Assembly: GCF_001306415.1 (NCBI RefSeq)
Contig: NZ_LDJX01000004.1
Location: 1 to 32,500, forward strand
Direction: 5' to 3'
Source of the DNA: Croceitalea dokdonensis DOKDO 023
Lineage (GTDB): Bacteria; Bacteroidota; Bacteroidia; Flavobacteriales; Flavobacteriaceae
DNA length: 32,500 nucleotides
Shown here: positions 10,148 to 18,175 of the stretch, in pieces
Layout: every line of letters starts with the position of its first letter
How positions within the stretch are numbered: position 1 is the stretch's first letter
Made by a program: the position numbers and the translations under genes
The notes under the pieces: generated by a model
What the model was told of the DNA's origin: nothing
The model's input: the letters and a program-made list of their open reading frames with translations, nothing else
The model's database searches: none

Positions 10148-10255
10148 AAAGTATAGCACAGACAATAATTTTTAAGTGTTTTACTTAATAACAACAATTT
10201 TGAGGTAAACCCGCTACAGCTTTTCCGTTTCCTAGGTGGTAACCAAATGAAATAA

Positions 10256-10263
10256 TATCTTTG
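10256..10263 (+). promoter_or_regulatory. Candidate -7 box upstream of the beta-phosphoglucomutase gene
   Basis: TATCTTTG matches TAnnTTTG and lies 37 nt before the ATG at 10301. No clear -33 TTG is seen at the proper distance, so this is a half-supported promoter. Confidence 0.35.
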
Positions 10264-10300
10264 ACGACCAACAAATAGAATTTTTAGACCGTTACAATAC

Positions 10301-10960
10301 ATGATTAAAGGATTTATTTTTGACTTGGATGGTGTCATCACCGATACCGCAGAACTTCATTTTTTAGCCTGGAAAAAACTTGCGGACAAAATGCAGTGGG
10401 CATTTGATAGGGAAGTAAATGAAGAGCTGAGGGGTGTTTCCAGGATGGACTCTTTACAAATCATCAAAAACCACAACAAGGCCAATGTTGCCCATGAAAA
10501 ACTAATGGAATTGGCGGCAATGAAAAATGATTTGTACGTTGAAAGCTTGGAAACCCTTACCCCAAATGATTACCTATCTGGTGCAAAGGAACTTTTGGTC
10601 CATTTACGTAAAGAAGGTTTTAAGGTGGCCTTGGGTAGTGCCAGTAAGAACTCCAGTAAAGTGTTGCGGCAATTGGATGCCATGAAATATTTTGATGTCA
10701 TAGGTGATGGGAACAGTGTATCAAAAAGTAAGCCTGCACCGGACATTTTCCTATTTGGGGCCAAAAAATTAGGTCTTAAACCCCAAGAATGTGTGGTCTA
10801 TGAAGATGCAGAAGCCGGTGTTGATGCCGCCAAGGCCGGTGGTTTTTACTCGGTGGGTATCGGTCCCGCAGAAAGGGTCGGCCATGCCGATATTCGGTTT
10901 AATACCATGAAAGAAGCAACCCTGTTCGCAGTAAAGTCGCATTTCGCAGATTTGTTTTAA
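10301..10960 (+). CDS. pgmB: Beta-phosphoglucomutase (HAD superfamily)
   Basis: A 219-residue HAD-superfamily hydrolase fold with the features of beta-phosphoglucomutase, which interconverts beta-glucose 1-phosphate and glucose 6-phosphate. Motif I is DLDGVITDT, with nucleophile Asp8 and acid/base Asp10. His20 in the cap and LRGVSRMDSL (around 43-52) match the substrate-loop pattern of the family. Motif II is GSAS, motif III is the Lys in SKSKPAPDIF, and motif IV is VYEDAEAGVDAA. These enzymes usually sit beside maltose or trehalose phosphorylases. None is in this window; the gene is flanked by guaA (divergent) and a TPR regulator, so it appears to be an orphan. Other HAD phosphatases of the same subfamily are a weaker alternative. 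Confidence 0.9.
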   Translation: MIKGFIFDLDGVITDTAELHFLAWKKLADKMQWAFDREVNEELRGVSRMDSLQIIKNHNKANVAHEKLMELAAMKNDLYVESLETLTPNDYLSGAKELLVHLRKEGFKVALGSASKNSSKVLRQLDAMKYFDVIGDGNSVSKSKPAPDIFLFGAKKLGLKPQECVVYEDAEAGVDAAKAGGFYSVGIGPAERVGHADIRFNTMKEATLFAVKSHFADLF

Positions 10961-11041
10961 GAAACCTCTCAGCCCTACCAAAAAAACTTCAAGATACTAA
11001 CTTGGTGCATTTTCCTACCTAAATCTTTGACTTACAAAATA

Positions 11042-11076
11042 TTGGTTTTAATCCTTAACTTTCGGGAAAAAACCAA
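11042..11076. repeat. 8-bp inverted repeat in the leader of the TPR/LuxR gene
   Basis: TTGGTTTT (11042-11049) and AAAACCAA (11069-11076) are exact reverse complements with 19 nt between. The second arm ends six bases before the ATG at 11083. This could form a leader hairpin next to the start or be a binding site. Confidence 0.4.
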
Positions 11077-11082
11077 CACCAC

Positions 11083-12957
11083 ATGAAGCAATTCCTTCTC
11101 CCAGTTTTGGGATTATCTCTTTTCCATATTGCAATCTCTAATGGTCAAAACATCAAATACTCCAAAGAACATGATAGTCTTTTAAAAATTTACCATACCA
11201 TTCCGAATGATACGGCCAAAGCATCGCTTTTAGGAAAACTACACCTTTCTGTTTTATACAGCGATATTGAATTGGCCAAAAAATATGCTTTGGAACAATT
11301 GCAGCTTTCCACTAAATTAAACTATGTCAAACGAGTTGCTTTTGCCAATTACAACATTGGAGGCTATTATAAAAATGTTGGTCAAAAAGACTCAGCAAGG
11401 TATTATTTTGAAAAAGCAAAACGTATTTTTTTGACCAGTGACTATCCAAGAGGAGAAGTTATCGCTAACAATGCTTTGGCCATTCTTGAATTGGCAGAAG
11501 GAAATGCAGATCGGGCCCTTGAAATGATAAACGAAAATATCAAAAGGCGAATCTCGATGGAAGATTCCGTGGGTTTAGCCAAAGAATACAACTTTAAGGG
11601 TGGTATTTATGAACATAAGGGCAACTTTCAATTAGCATATCAATATGTATTGAAAGCATTGGAAATTTATAAAAAAAAAGACCAACCACTTGACAAAGCC
11701 GATGCCCTTTACGTTTTATCCTCACTAGAAAGCGGATTTGAAAATTTTGAAAAGTCCAAAGAATATTCCTTAGAAGCACTCTCAATTTATAAAGCACAAG
11801 GAGATTCCTTTTACGAGGCGCTTTTAACAGTAGGTATAGGTCAAGATTATTATAATCTGGAAGCGTATGAAGATGCGAAAAACTATCTTTTAAATGGTCT
11901 CGAAAAAGCTAAAATCATTAAATCACCGGTAATTGAAGGAATGGCCTTAAGGAATTTGGGAAGAACCTATATCAAACTCGGTAAGGTTGATGAAGGAATA
12001 AGGCATCTCAAATCTGCAGTTAAATTAAATGAAGATAATGACAGACCTTTAGCCTTATTACGAACGCTTAACAATATAAGCGAAGCTTACAATGAAATTG
12101 GAAATCCAGATAGAGCTATTTCATACATGAATAGGGCCGTTAGACTATCAGATTCCGTTGAGGCGCCTACCTTACTGGCTGCTGCCTTTGAAATCCGTTC
12201 AAAAGCCTGGAAACAAAAAAAAGAATATCAAAACGCCTTAGAAGATTATGAAAGATTTAAATTCTTGGAAGATAGCATCTTTACCGTAAAAAAAAATAAA
12301 CAAATAGAAGAATTACGCACCATTTACGAAACAGAAAAAAAAGAGCAACAAATTGCCAAACAAGAACAAGCAATTGACTTATTGGAAGAAAAAGCCAAAG
12401 TGAGTTACCTTCAAAAATTGTTATTAGGAGGTAGTATTGGATTTTTGTTGCTTCTTTTAGGTTTTGGTTATTATGGCTTCCGGCAAAAGATTAGAAGAAA
12501 TCGACTTGAAAAAGAAAAGTTAGATGCAGAGCTAGCTTTCAAAAAGAAAGAACTCACCACCCATGCCCTTCATTTGGCCAAAAAGAACGAGGTCTTGGAA
12601 AGCCTCAAACAAAAAGCCGAAGAATTCAAAGAAAAAGAGGAATCAAAAAAAGGATACCAACAGTTGATAAAGACCATTAATTTTGATTTACAAAACGATA
12701 ACAATTGGGAAAACTTTGCTCGCTATTTTGAAGAAGTTCACAAAGATTTCAACGGTAATGTAAAGGCAAAATACCCTCAGGTCACCTCAAATGAACTGCG
12801 GTTATTGGCACTTTTAAAAATGAATTTATCGTCAAAAGAAATTGCCAATATCCTTAATATTTCACCCGAGGGCATCAAAAAAGCACGTTATCGCCTTCGT
12901 AAAAAATTAGATATTACCACGGAGGACTCTTTACAAGATTTAGTACTAAGTCTTTAA
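11083..12957 (+). CDS. TPR-repeat membrane protein with C-terminal LuxR-type HTH (signal transducer)
   Basis: A 624-residue protein with a signal peptide (about 1-22), then TPR-type helical repeats from about 45 to 400. A coiled coil (about 405-440) leads to one membrane helix at about 447-468 (LLLGGSIGFLLLLLGFGYYGF). A second coiled coil (about 472-530) follows, and a C-terminal LuxR-like helix-turn-helix (about 568-615) with SNELRLLALLKMNLSSKEIANILNIS written in shorter pieces as SNELRLL and SSKEIANILNIS. This layout is common in flavobacteria: the TPR part is periplasmic and the HTH part cytoplasmic, so the protein probably couples an outside signal to transcription. No kinase or receiver domain is present. 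The stop is 20 nt before the phased TGTCC repeats and about 225 nt before the cytolysin-like gene, which makes that gene a candidate target. The coding sequence looks more A-rich than its neighbours. Confidence 0.88.
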   Translation: MKQFLLPVLGLSLFHIAISNGQNIKYSKEHDSLLKIYHTIPNDTAKASLLGKLHLSVLYSDIELAKKYALEQLQLSTKLNYVKRVAFANYNIGGYYKNVGQKDSARYYFEKAKRIFLTSDYPRGEVIANNALAILELAEGNADRALEMINENIKRRISMEDSVGLAKEYNFKGGIYEHKGNFQLAYQYVLKALEIYKKKDQPLDKADALYVLSSLESGFENFEKSKEYSLEALSIYKAQGDSFYEALLTVGIGQDYYNLEAYEDAKNYLLNGLEKAKIIKSPVIEGMALRNLGRTYIKLGKVDEGIRHLKSAVKLNEDNDRPLALLRTLNNISEAYNEIGNPDRAISYMNRAVRLSDSVEAPTLLAAAFEIRSKAWKQKKEYQNALEDYERFKFLEDSIFTVKKNKQIEELRTIYETEKKEQQIAKQEQAIDLLEEKAKVSYLQKLLLGGSIGFLLLLLGFGYYGFRQKIRRNRLEKEKLDAELAFKKKELTTHALHLAKKNEVLESLKQKAEEFKEKEESKKGYQQLIKTINFDLQNDNNWENFARYFEEVHKDFNGNVKAKYPQVTSNELRLLALLKMNLSSKEIANILNISPEGIKKARYRLRKKLDITTEDSLQDLVLSL

Positions 12958-12976
12958 TACAAAGGGTTTCAAAGCC

Positions 12977-13025
12977 TGTCCACCCATTGTCCCGCTTTTA
13001 TTTTTAAGGTGTCCACCCATTGTCC
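12977..13025. promoter_or_regulatory. Phased direct repeats (candidate operator) upstream of the cytolysin-like gene
   Basis: The 16-bp sequence TGTCCACCCATTGTCC occurs exactly twice, at 12977-12992 and 13010-13025, 33 bp apart. Each copy contains two TGTCC boxes, giving boxes at 12977, 12988, 13010 and 13021, spaced 11, 22 and 11 bp. Spacing in whole helical turns places all four on one face of the DNA. They lie 158-206 bp upstream of the cytolysin-like ATG and just after the regulator's stop. A role as a protein-binding site is inferred. Confidence 0.6.
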
Positions 13026-13083
13026 ACCCCACTTTTTTACTTCCTCTAAACCAGCACTTTATGTTTGTGTTGTCATTAAGTTG

Positions 13084-13098
13084 ACAAAAACGTTTTGT
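13084..13098. promoter_or_regulatory. Inverted repeat upstream of the cytolysin-like gene
   Basis: ACAAAA (13084-13089) and TTTTGT (13093-13098) flank a 3-nt centre, 85 nt before the ATG at 13183. It overlaps a TTGACA-like stretch beginning at 13081. It could be an operator or part of the promoter; no clean TAnnTTTG box is seen in this region. Confidence 0.35.
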
Positions 13099-13182
13099 GG
13101 TGTCTTGTTCGGCTTAGGGCTGCAGACCAAACCCGGGCAGGAACACACAAAGCAACCAAGTTCAACCCACAAAACAAATACA

Positions 13183-15243
13183 ATGAAAACAAGTTTTAAA
13201 CGCATCAACCTAGTCTTAGGGATTTTTTTAAGTATTCTATGCATCACTTATATAAGTTGTAGTACGGATGAAACACCCAACCCGCCTGAAATGATTGATA
13301 CTGATAAGGATGGTATCATTGACGCAAACGATGATTGCCCTACTGAAGCAGGTCCAGAAAGCAATAGCGGCTGCCCAAACGACTTTAGCGGCACCAATGC
13401 TCTAGCGGCCGTGGTGGCCAGTGGCAATGATTTCGAAAATTTTCCTTCGAATACCACAGAAACAGAAATTCCAGGAACAGAGACCACCCAAAATGAGGAT
13501 TATGAACGTAAGGAAAGTGCAGACGGTGATATTATTGAGCAACGTTGGATATGTACCGAGAAAGAAGTAGATATTACAGGCGGCACACAAACCTTCCCGC
13601 TATACAATACGAATGCCTCGGTAATTTGGCCAGGAAATCTTTTACAAGGTAAGACTTTGGATAATGCAACACCCCAAGATATTACGGTTAAAAGAGCAGG
13701 CGGGAAAATAACCTATAATCTTGTAACCGGAAATCCCCAAGCTACCGTAGAGGTTGATGTCGTTGATCAAGGAACTGTTCAGCAAGCTATGAATGACGTC
13801 ATTGCCCAAAACGGAGATATTACCCCTGCGAATTTTACACTAGATGTAGTTGCCATAAACTCTAGGGAAGAACTGGCATTGGAAATGGGGTTAAAAGTAT
13901 CTACCCTGACTACAAAGGTAAGTGGTGACTTTTCTTTGGATACCAGTTCAGAAGTCAGTAGTGTTTTGGTAAAATTGACACAACAGTATTACACGATGAG
14001 CTATGTAAAACCAACAAGCTTGGATGAAGTTTTTGATCCAAGTGTAACACCGGAACAACTTGCAACCTTTATACAACCTGATAATGCTGGAACTTTTATA
14101 TCATCAGTAACTTACGGAAGAATTTTCTACATGCTTTATGAGTCTACGGCTTCGGCACAAGATATGGAAGCGGCCCTAAAAGGTTCTTACAATGCTGTAG
14201 CTGGAAAAGCCAGTGCAAGCGTGGATATAGAGTCGTTACGTGAATATAACAATCTTAATGTAAAGGTCATCGCCTATGGGGGAGACTCGCAAGGTACCCT
14301 AAACGCTGTTGGCGCCACCTTTGGTGGTGAAGATGCTGTTGATAACTTACAAGATATCGTAGAACGCTTGGCGGAATCAAGTGATATTGCAGGCGGATTG
14401 CCATTATCCTATGTTGTGAACAGTCTGGAAAATCCGAGTCAAGTAGTGAGTACAAATTTAGCTACAAGGTATACCGTGAAGACCTGTGAACTTAAAGGCG
14501 TACTTCCACCCCAAACATATCAGCCGCTTTTGGATTTATTCTCTGATGACGAAGATGGAGGTGGCATAGGTGCCATGGTTCAGGTTTCAAGAAGCAATGT
14601 TCTAATTTTCAATAAAATGGGTGACAAATACGCTTGGTACAACGGGGCAACAGCCAGTATTAAGGGTATTTTTGGAATCAAAGAAGAGAATTCACCTCTT
14701 GGCGTAGTTCCGTTCGACAAAATTGGAGCAGCAACGCAATTATCCGATAGTAGAATTTACTTTTTTGACGAAACAGGATTGAATGCCTTGCGATTCAGTT
14801 ATGACAAAACTGACAGTGGGTTAGGCACAAACGGTGAAGCACCAACCGAACCCATAGGTACCTTCTTGGATACTAAAGAAGATCCGTTTTCAGTAATTAG
14901 CGAATTTGGTGATAGTGGTAATTTTCCTTTTGTTAATAACGGGTTTGAAGCCGGAGTAAGAGTGGGCGTGGGAACTCTCGCTTTTTTTGGAAAACCAGGA
15001 GATGAGTATGCTTTATACACCACTGCAACAGGTGCTTGGCAAAATCCACTGGACTCAGAAACCTGGTATAGTAACCGCCCAAATCAAAGAGGAACATTAT
15101 TTGAAAGGGTTGGGGCTGCAGCTTTTATTGAGTTTTCCGATAGTACCGGAAGATGGCTTTTGGCCAATGAAGAAGGGAATGAAATTATGGAGTATCAAAG
15201 TACGCCCGTTAGAACATTTGATGGACCATGGGTAATTAATTAA
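13183..15243 (+). CDS. Cholesterol-dependent-cytolysin-like (CDCL) lipoprotein with a non-standard C-terminal repeat domain
   Basis: The 686-residue product starts at ATG 13183. An in-frame GTG at 13009 would add 58 unlikely residues that read through the repeats. A lipoprotein signal ends at Cys26 (ITYISC), followed by acidic STDE, which may act as a surface-export signal. Residues 39-64 hold a thrombospondin-type-3-like calcium motif (DTDKDGIIDANDDCP) with two Cys. Residues about 130-445 match the thiol-activated cytolysin core: VIWPGNLL (147-154), REELALEMGL, QQYYTMSYVKP (267-277), VTYGRIFYMLYES (309-321), AYGGDSQG (364-371) and LPLSYVVNSL. Domain 4, with its undecapeptide and cholesterol-binding Thr-Leu, is absent. 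Two related repeats replace it (about 463-560 and 590-686), each with a GDxYAxYxxAT motif. CDC-like proteins are known in Bacteroidota, including Elizabethkingia. Pore formation at another membrane is inferred; the receptor is unknown. It ends at a strong terminator, so it is probably monocistronic. Confidence 0.85.
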   Translation: MKTSFKRINLVLGIFLSILCITYISCSTDETPNPPEMIDTDKDGIIDANDDCPTEAGPESNSGCPNDFSGTNALAAVVASGNDFENFPSNTTETEIPGTETTQNEDYERKESADGDIIEQRWICTEKEVDITGGTQTFPLYNTNASVIWPGNLLQGKTLDNATPQDITVKRAGGKITYNLVTGNPQATVEVDVVDQGTVQQAMNDVIAQNGDITPANFTLDVVAINSREELALEMGLKVSTLTTKVSGDFSLDTSSEVSSVLVKLTQQYYTMSYVKPTSLDEVFDPSVTPEQLATFIQPDNAGTFISSVTYGRIFYMLYESTASAQDMEAALKGSYNAVAGKASASVDIESLREYNNLNVKVIAYGGDSQGTLNAVGATFGGEDAVDNLQDIVERLAESSDIAGGLPLSYVVNSLENPSQVVSTNLATRYTVKTCELKGVLPPQTYQPLLDLFSDDEDGGGIGAMVQVSRSNVLIFNKMGDKYAWYNGATASIKGIFGIKEENSPLGVVPFDKIGAATQLSDSRIYFFDETGLNALRFSYDKTDSGLGTNGEAPTEPIGTFLDTKEDPFSVISEFGDSGNFPFVNNGFEAGVRVGVGTLAFFGKPGDEYALYTTATGAWQNPLDSETWYSNRPNQRGTLFERVGAAAFIEFSDSTGRWLLANEEGNEIMEYQSTPVRTFDGPWVIN

Positions 15244-15268
15244 GTTTAGTTTGAATTAGTTGCAAGAG

Positions 15269-15310
15269 AAAAGCCCCTGAAAAAATCAGGGGCTTTTTGT
15301 TTTTTTGCCC
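15269..15310 (+). terminator. Strong rho-independent terminator after the cytolysin-like gene
   Basis: A perfect 12-bp stem, AAAAGCCCCTGA (15269-15280) with TCAGGGGCTTTT (15286-15297) around a 5-A loop, leads into TTTTTGTTTTTTTG. It begins 25 nt after the stop codon. Confidence 0.92.
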
Positions 15311-15721
15311 TCCACTATTCTAAAACAGAAATTAGTTTTTACCCAATAGCAAACTGCCAACAATCTGTACGGAATTTTTGATTTTAAGGGTACTTCAACC
15401 CCTACACCTAACTAACGGAACGGTAACGCAGCAATATTCCATTTAATCACCTTGGCTTCACATAACTCAACCGCGAGAATAAGAATCTCCATAATACGGA
15501 ATCATAATCAGAAATCACTCCTTACTTTTAAAGGAAAACCCAAACAAGTATATACCTTTTCTTATCCTAGTTCATGATTTCAAAAAAAGTGTTCAGGTTT
15601 CTCCGTAAAGTAAAAAGGTACCATATAAGAAGAGGAAGTTAATTTAGCTGCCTACCTAAGTTTAAGACCAACGCATGAGGTGGAATTAATAATTGTGCGT
15701 AAATTCAATCTATCATTAATC
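15311..15721. other. Non-coding stretch between the cytolysin-like gene and the TonB receptor
   Basis: About 410 nt after the terminator with no convincing ORF, tRNA-like fold or repeat. A promoter for the TonB receptor operon should lie here, but no exact TAnnTTTG box was found; the closest is TAAGTTTA at 15657-15664. The region is fairly AT-rich with no obvious structure otherwise. Confidence 0.5.
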
Positions 15722-15730
15722 TTTTTTTTT
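15722..15730 (+). repeat. T9 homopolymer at the TonB receptor start
   Basis: Nine consecutive T's immediately precede G15731. The only plausible start of the receptor frame, TTG at 15729-15731, is made from the last two T's and that G. A tract of this kind is prone to length change and to transcriptional slippage. Confidence 0.8.
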
Positions 15731-18173
15731 GACTTTATCCTTTAAACCATCCCTTAGTAATTTACTTTACCACTTACAGCTATTGGTGGTCATCGTTTCT
15801 TTTTTTAACCCTGTCTATGGTCATGCAATGGACTTACCACCCCCAACCCCTTATTTAAGATCCCAAGAGTTTACCATTAGCGGTTACGTCACAGAAAATG
15901 GAAGCGCAGAGTTGTTATTGGGCGTATCCGTATACGTTCAAGAACTTAAATTGGGTACGGTGAGCAACGACTATGGTTTTTATTCCCTCACCCTTCCTGC
16001 GGGCAGGCACACCCTGATCATCTCCTACATTGGCTATAAAACGCAAAAGTTAATGGTAGAACTTAGCGGGGATATCTCGCAGGATATTGTCTTGGAACCT
16101 ACAACGGAACAATTGGATGAAGTGACCGTAACCTCGGGCAGTAGGCAGCAAGAAAGTAAAATCACACAAATGAGTACCATGAAAATGGACCCAGAAATTG
16201 TGGAGAACGTCCCGGCATTATTGGGTGAAAAGGATGTCTTAAAGACCCTTCAGCTTTTACCTGGCATTAGCGGGGGGACAGAAGGTAGTGCCGGCTTTTT
16301 TGTGCGTGGTGGTACTCCAGACCAAAACTTGATTATTTTGGACGATGCCGTGGTGTACAACAGCAACCATTTATTTGGATTTTTCTCTGTGTTCAATGGT
16401 GATGCCATCAAATCCGTTGAAGCCTTCAAAGGTGGCTTCCCAGCACGTTTTGGCGGCAGGTTATCTTCAGTAATAAAAATAGACATGAAAGATGGCAACA
16501 AAGAAAAAATTACCGGTAAGGCCAATATTGGGTTAATTTCTTCCTCCTTTATATTGGAGGGGCCCATAAACCAAGGAAAAACATCGTTTGTGCTGAGTGG
16601 AAGACGAACCTATGCCGATATTTTAGCACAGCCATTTCTCCCTGACGACGTGAATGCAGGATATTTTTTTGCTGACCTCAACGTAAAAGTGCACCATATA
16701 TTTAATGATAAGAACAGATTGTATTGGAGTACCTATTACGGCCAGGACAAATTTTATAGCAATGAGGAATTTTCAGATGGGGACACCTTTGATGCAAAGG
16801 TTGGATGGGGAAACATCACCTCTACCCTAAGATGGAACCACAAGTTCAATAACAAGTTTTTTGCCAACAGCTCGCTTATTTTTAGCAATTACAATTTCAG
16901 GGTCTCTTTGGACGATCGGTTTGATGATGATATTAGTATTTTTAAGTCCAGCTCTGGCATCAATGATTACAGCGTAAAGACAGATTTTAATTATTACCCC
17001 AATCCAAACCATAGCATACGCTTTGGTTTACTTGGCACGCTTCACAACTTTAACCCCCAGCGTTTGTTGATAGAAGACCCCTTTATTGACAACCAAGACA
17101 CTACCCAAGAACTTAACTCTTTTGAGGGGGCCGCCTATATTGAAGATGACTGGAGGGTCACAGAAAAGTTCAGGGTTTCGGCAGGGTTTCGGTTAAGTTA
17201 TTTTAAGCAAAACCGAACCACCTACCTAAATCCTGAGCCAAGGCTTGGGCTTTCTTGGAACGTACATCCAGATTTGGCCATTAAAGCCTCCTATGCCAAT
17301 ATGAACCAGTATGTGCATCTACTTTCCAGTTCCGGTATTGGATTGCCCACAGACCTCTGGGTTTCAGCCACGGATAACGTAAAACCACAAAGGGCAAATC
17401 AATTCGCCTTTGGCATCGCAAAAGACTTTACGGACAATCAGTATTCCCTTAGTCTAGAGGGATATTATAAAACAATGGATGACATCATTGAATACAGGGA
17501 AGGGGCTTCTTTTTTGGTTTTTGATGATTTGGAGAGTGCCAAAGAAGTAGCTTGGGAAGATAATATTACCGCCGGTCGTGGCTGGTCTTATGGGGCAGAA
17601 CTCCTTCTTAGAAAAAAGCAAGGCCCTTTTACGGGCTGGTTGGGCTATACCTTATCTTGGTCACAACGCCAATTTGATGAGCTAAATTTAGGAAAGCGTT
17701 TTAATGCCAGGTATGATAGAAGACACGATATTTCTTTAGTAGGTATTTATAAACCTTCAAAAAAGGTTACCCTCTCCGCTAATTGGGTATACTCTTCCGG
17801 AATAAATTTTACATTGCCTACCGTCTCTCGCTTGCCCACACAGACCAACTTGCCCATCAATGATTTTTTTAACGATTTTTTGTTTGACTTTAATACCGAT
17901 TTTAGTAATCAAAGAAATAATTTTAGGGGAGAAGCCACCCATAGATTTGATTTGGGTGTTCAGTTTCATAAGCAGAAGAAGTGGGGCCAGAGAACTTGGG
18001 GCATTTCTATATACAACGCCTATGCAAGAAGAAACCCTTTCTTTTATTTTACGGAAAGCAACAACATAGATTTGGATAATGATGAAAGTCCGGACATCAA
18101 CAGACAAGAATTAAACCGAGTTGCATTCTTGGTTTTTGTCCCTTCCATAAACTATACCTTTAAATTCAATTGA
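15729..18173 (+). CDS. TonB-dependent outer-membrane receptor with carboxypeptidase-like N-terminal domain
   Basis: An 814-residue outer-membrane receptor. After a signal sequence (about 1-33) there is a CarboxypepD_reg-like beta-sandwich (about 46-130: FTISGYVTENGSAELLLGVS and SYIGYKTQK). The plug domain (about 155-255) has LPGISGGTEGSAGFFVRGG, LDDAVVYNSNHLFGFFSVFN and GGFPARFGGRLSSV. The 22-strand barrel runs to a C-terminal aromatic FKFN ending. No SusD gene follows; instead a DUF4249 lipoprotein does, a pairing common in Bacteroidota whose substrate is mostly unknown, so polysaccharide uptake should not be assumed. The start is TTG 15729, since an in-frame stop at 15717 excludes any start further upstream and the next Met is past the signal peptide. 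The stop TGA lies 2 nt before the ATG of the DUF4249 gene. Confidence 0.93.
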   Translation: MTLSFKPSLSNLLYHLQLLVVIVSFFNPVYGHAMDLPPPTPYLRSQEFTISGYVTENGSAELLLGVSVYVQELKLGTVSNDYGFYSLTLPAGRHTLIISYIGYKTQKLMVELSGDISQDIVLEPTTEQLDEVTVTSGSRQQESKITQMSTMKMDPEIVENVPALLGEKDVLKTLQLLPGISGGTEGSAGFFVRGGTPDQNLIILDDAVVYNSNHLFGFFSVFNGDAIKSVEAFKGGFPARFGGRLSSVIKIDMKDGNKEKITGKANIGLISSSFILEGPINQGKTSFVLSGRRTYADILAQPFLPDDVNAGYFFADLNVKVHHIFNDKNRLYWSTYYGQDKFYSNEEFSDGDTFDAKVGWGNITSTLRWNHKFNNKFFANSSLIFSNYNFRVSLDDRFDDDISIFKSSSGINDYSVKTDFNYYPNPNHSIRFGLLGTLHNFNPQRLLIEDPFIDNQDTTQELNSFEGAAYIEDDWRVTEKFRVSAGFRLSYFKQNRTTYLNPEPRLGLSWNVHPDLAIKASYANMNQYVHLLSSSGIGLPTDLWVSATDNVKPQRANQFAFGIAKDFTDNQYSLSLEGYYKTMDDIIEYREGASFLVFDDLESAKEVAWEDNITAGRGWSYGAELLLRKKQGPFTGWLGYTLSWSQRQFDELNLGKRFNARYDRRHDISLVGIYKPSKKVTLSANWVYSSGINFTLPTVSRLPTQTNLPINDFFNDFLFDFNTDFSNQRNNFRGEATHRFDLGVQFHKQKKWGQRTWGISIYNAYARRNPFFYFTESNNIDLDNDESPDINRQELNRVAFLVFVPSINYTFKFN

Positions 18174-18175
18174 TT

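Noticed and set aside
10118-10165. Extended guaA N terminus from a TTG at 10165
   Set aside because: The 16 extra residues are not part of the GuaA family, and the stretch holds a promoter-like -7 box. ATG 10117 gives the normal [16 protein letters not shown] start.
12977-13025. A CRISPR array
   Set aside because: Only two short repeat copies with a 17-nt gap and no cas genes; the phasing fits an operator better.
13009-13182. 58-residue N-terminal extension of the cytolysin-like protein from a GTG
   Set aside because: It reads through the direct repeats and would bury the lipoprotein signal; ATG 13183 yields a standard signal ending at Cys26.
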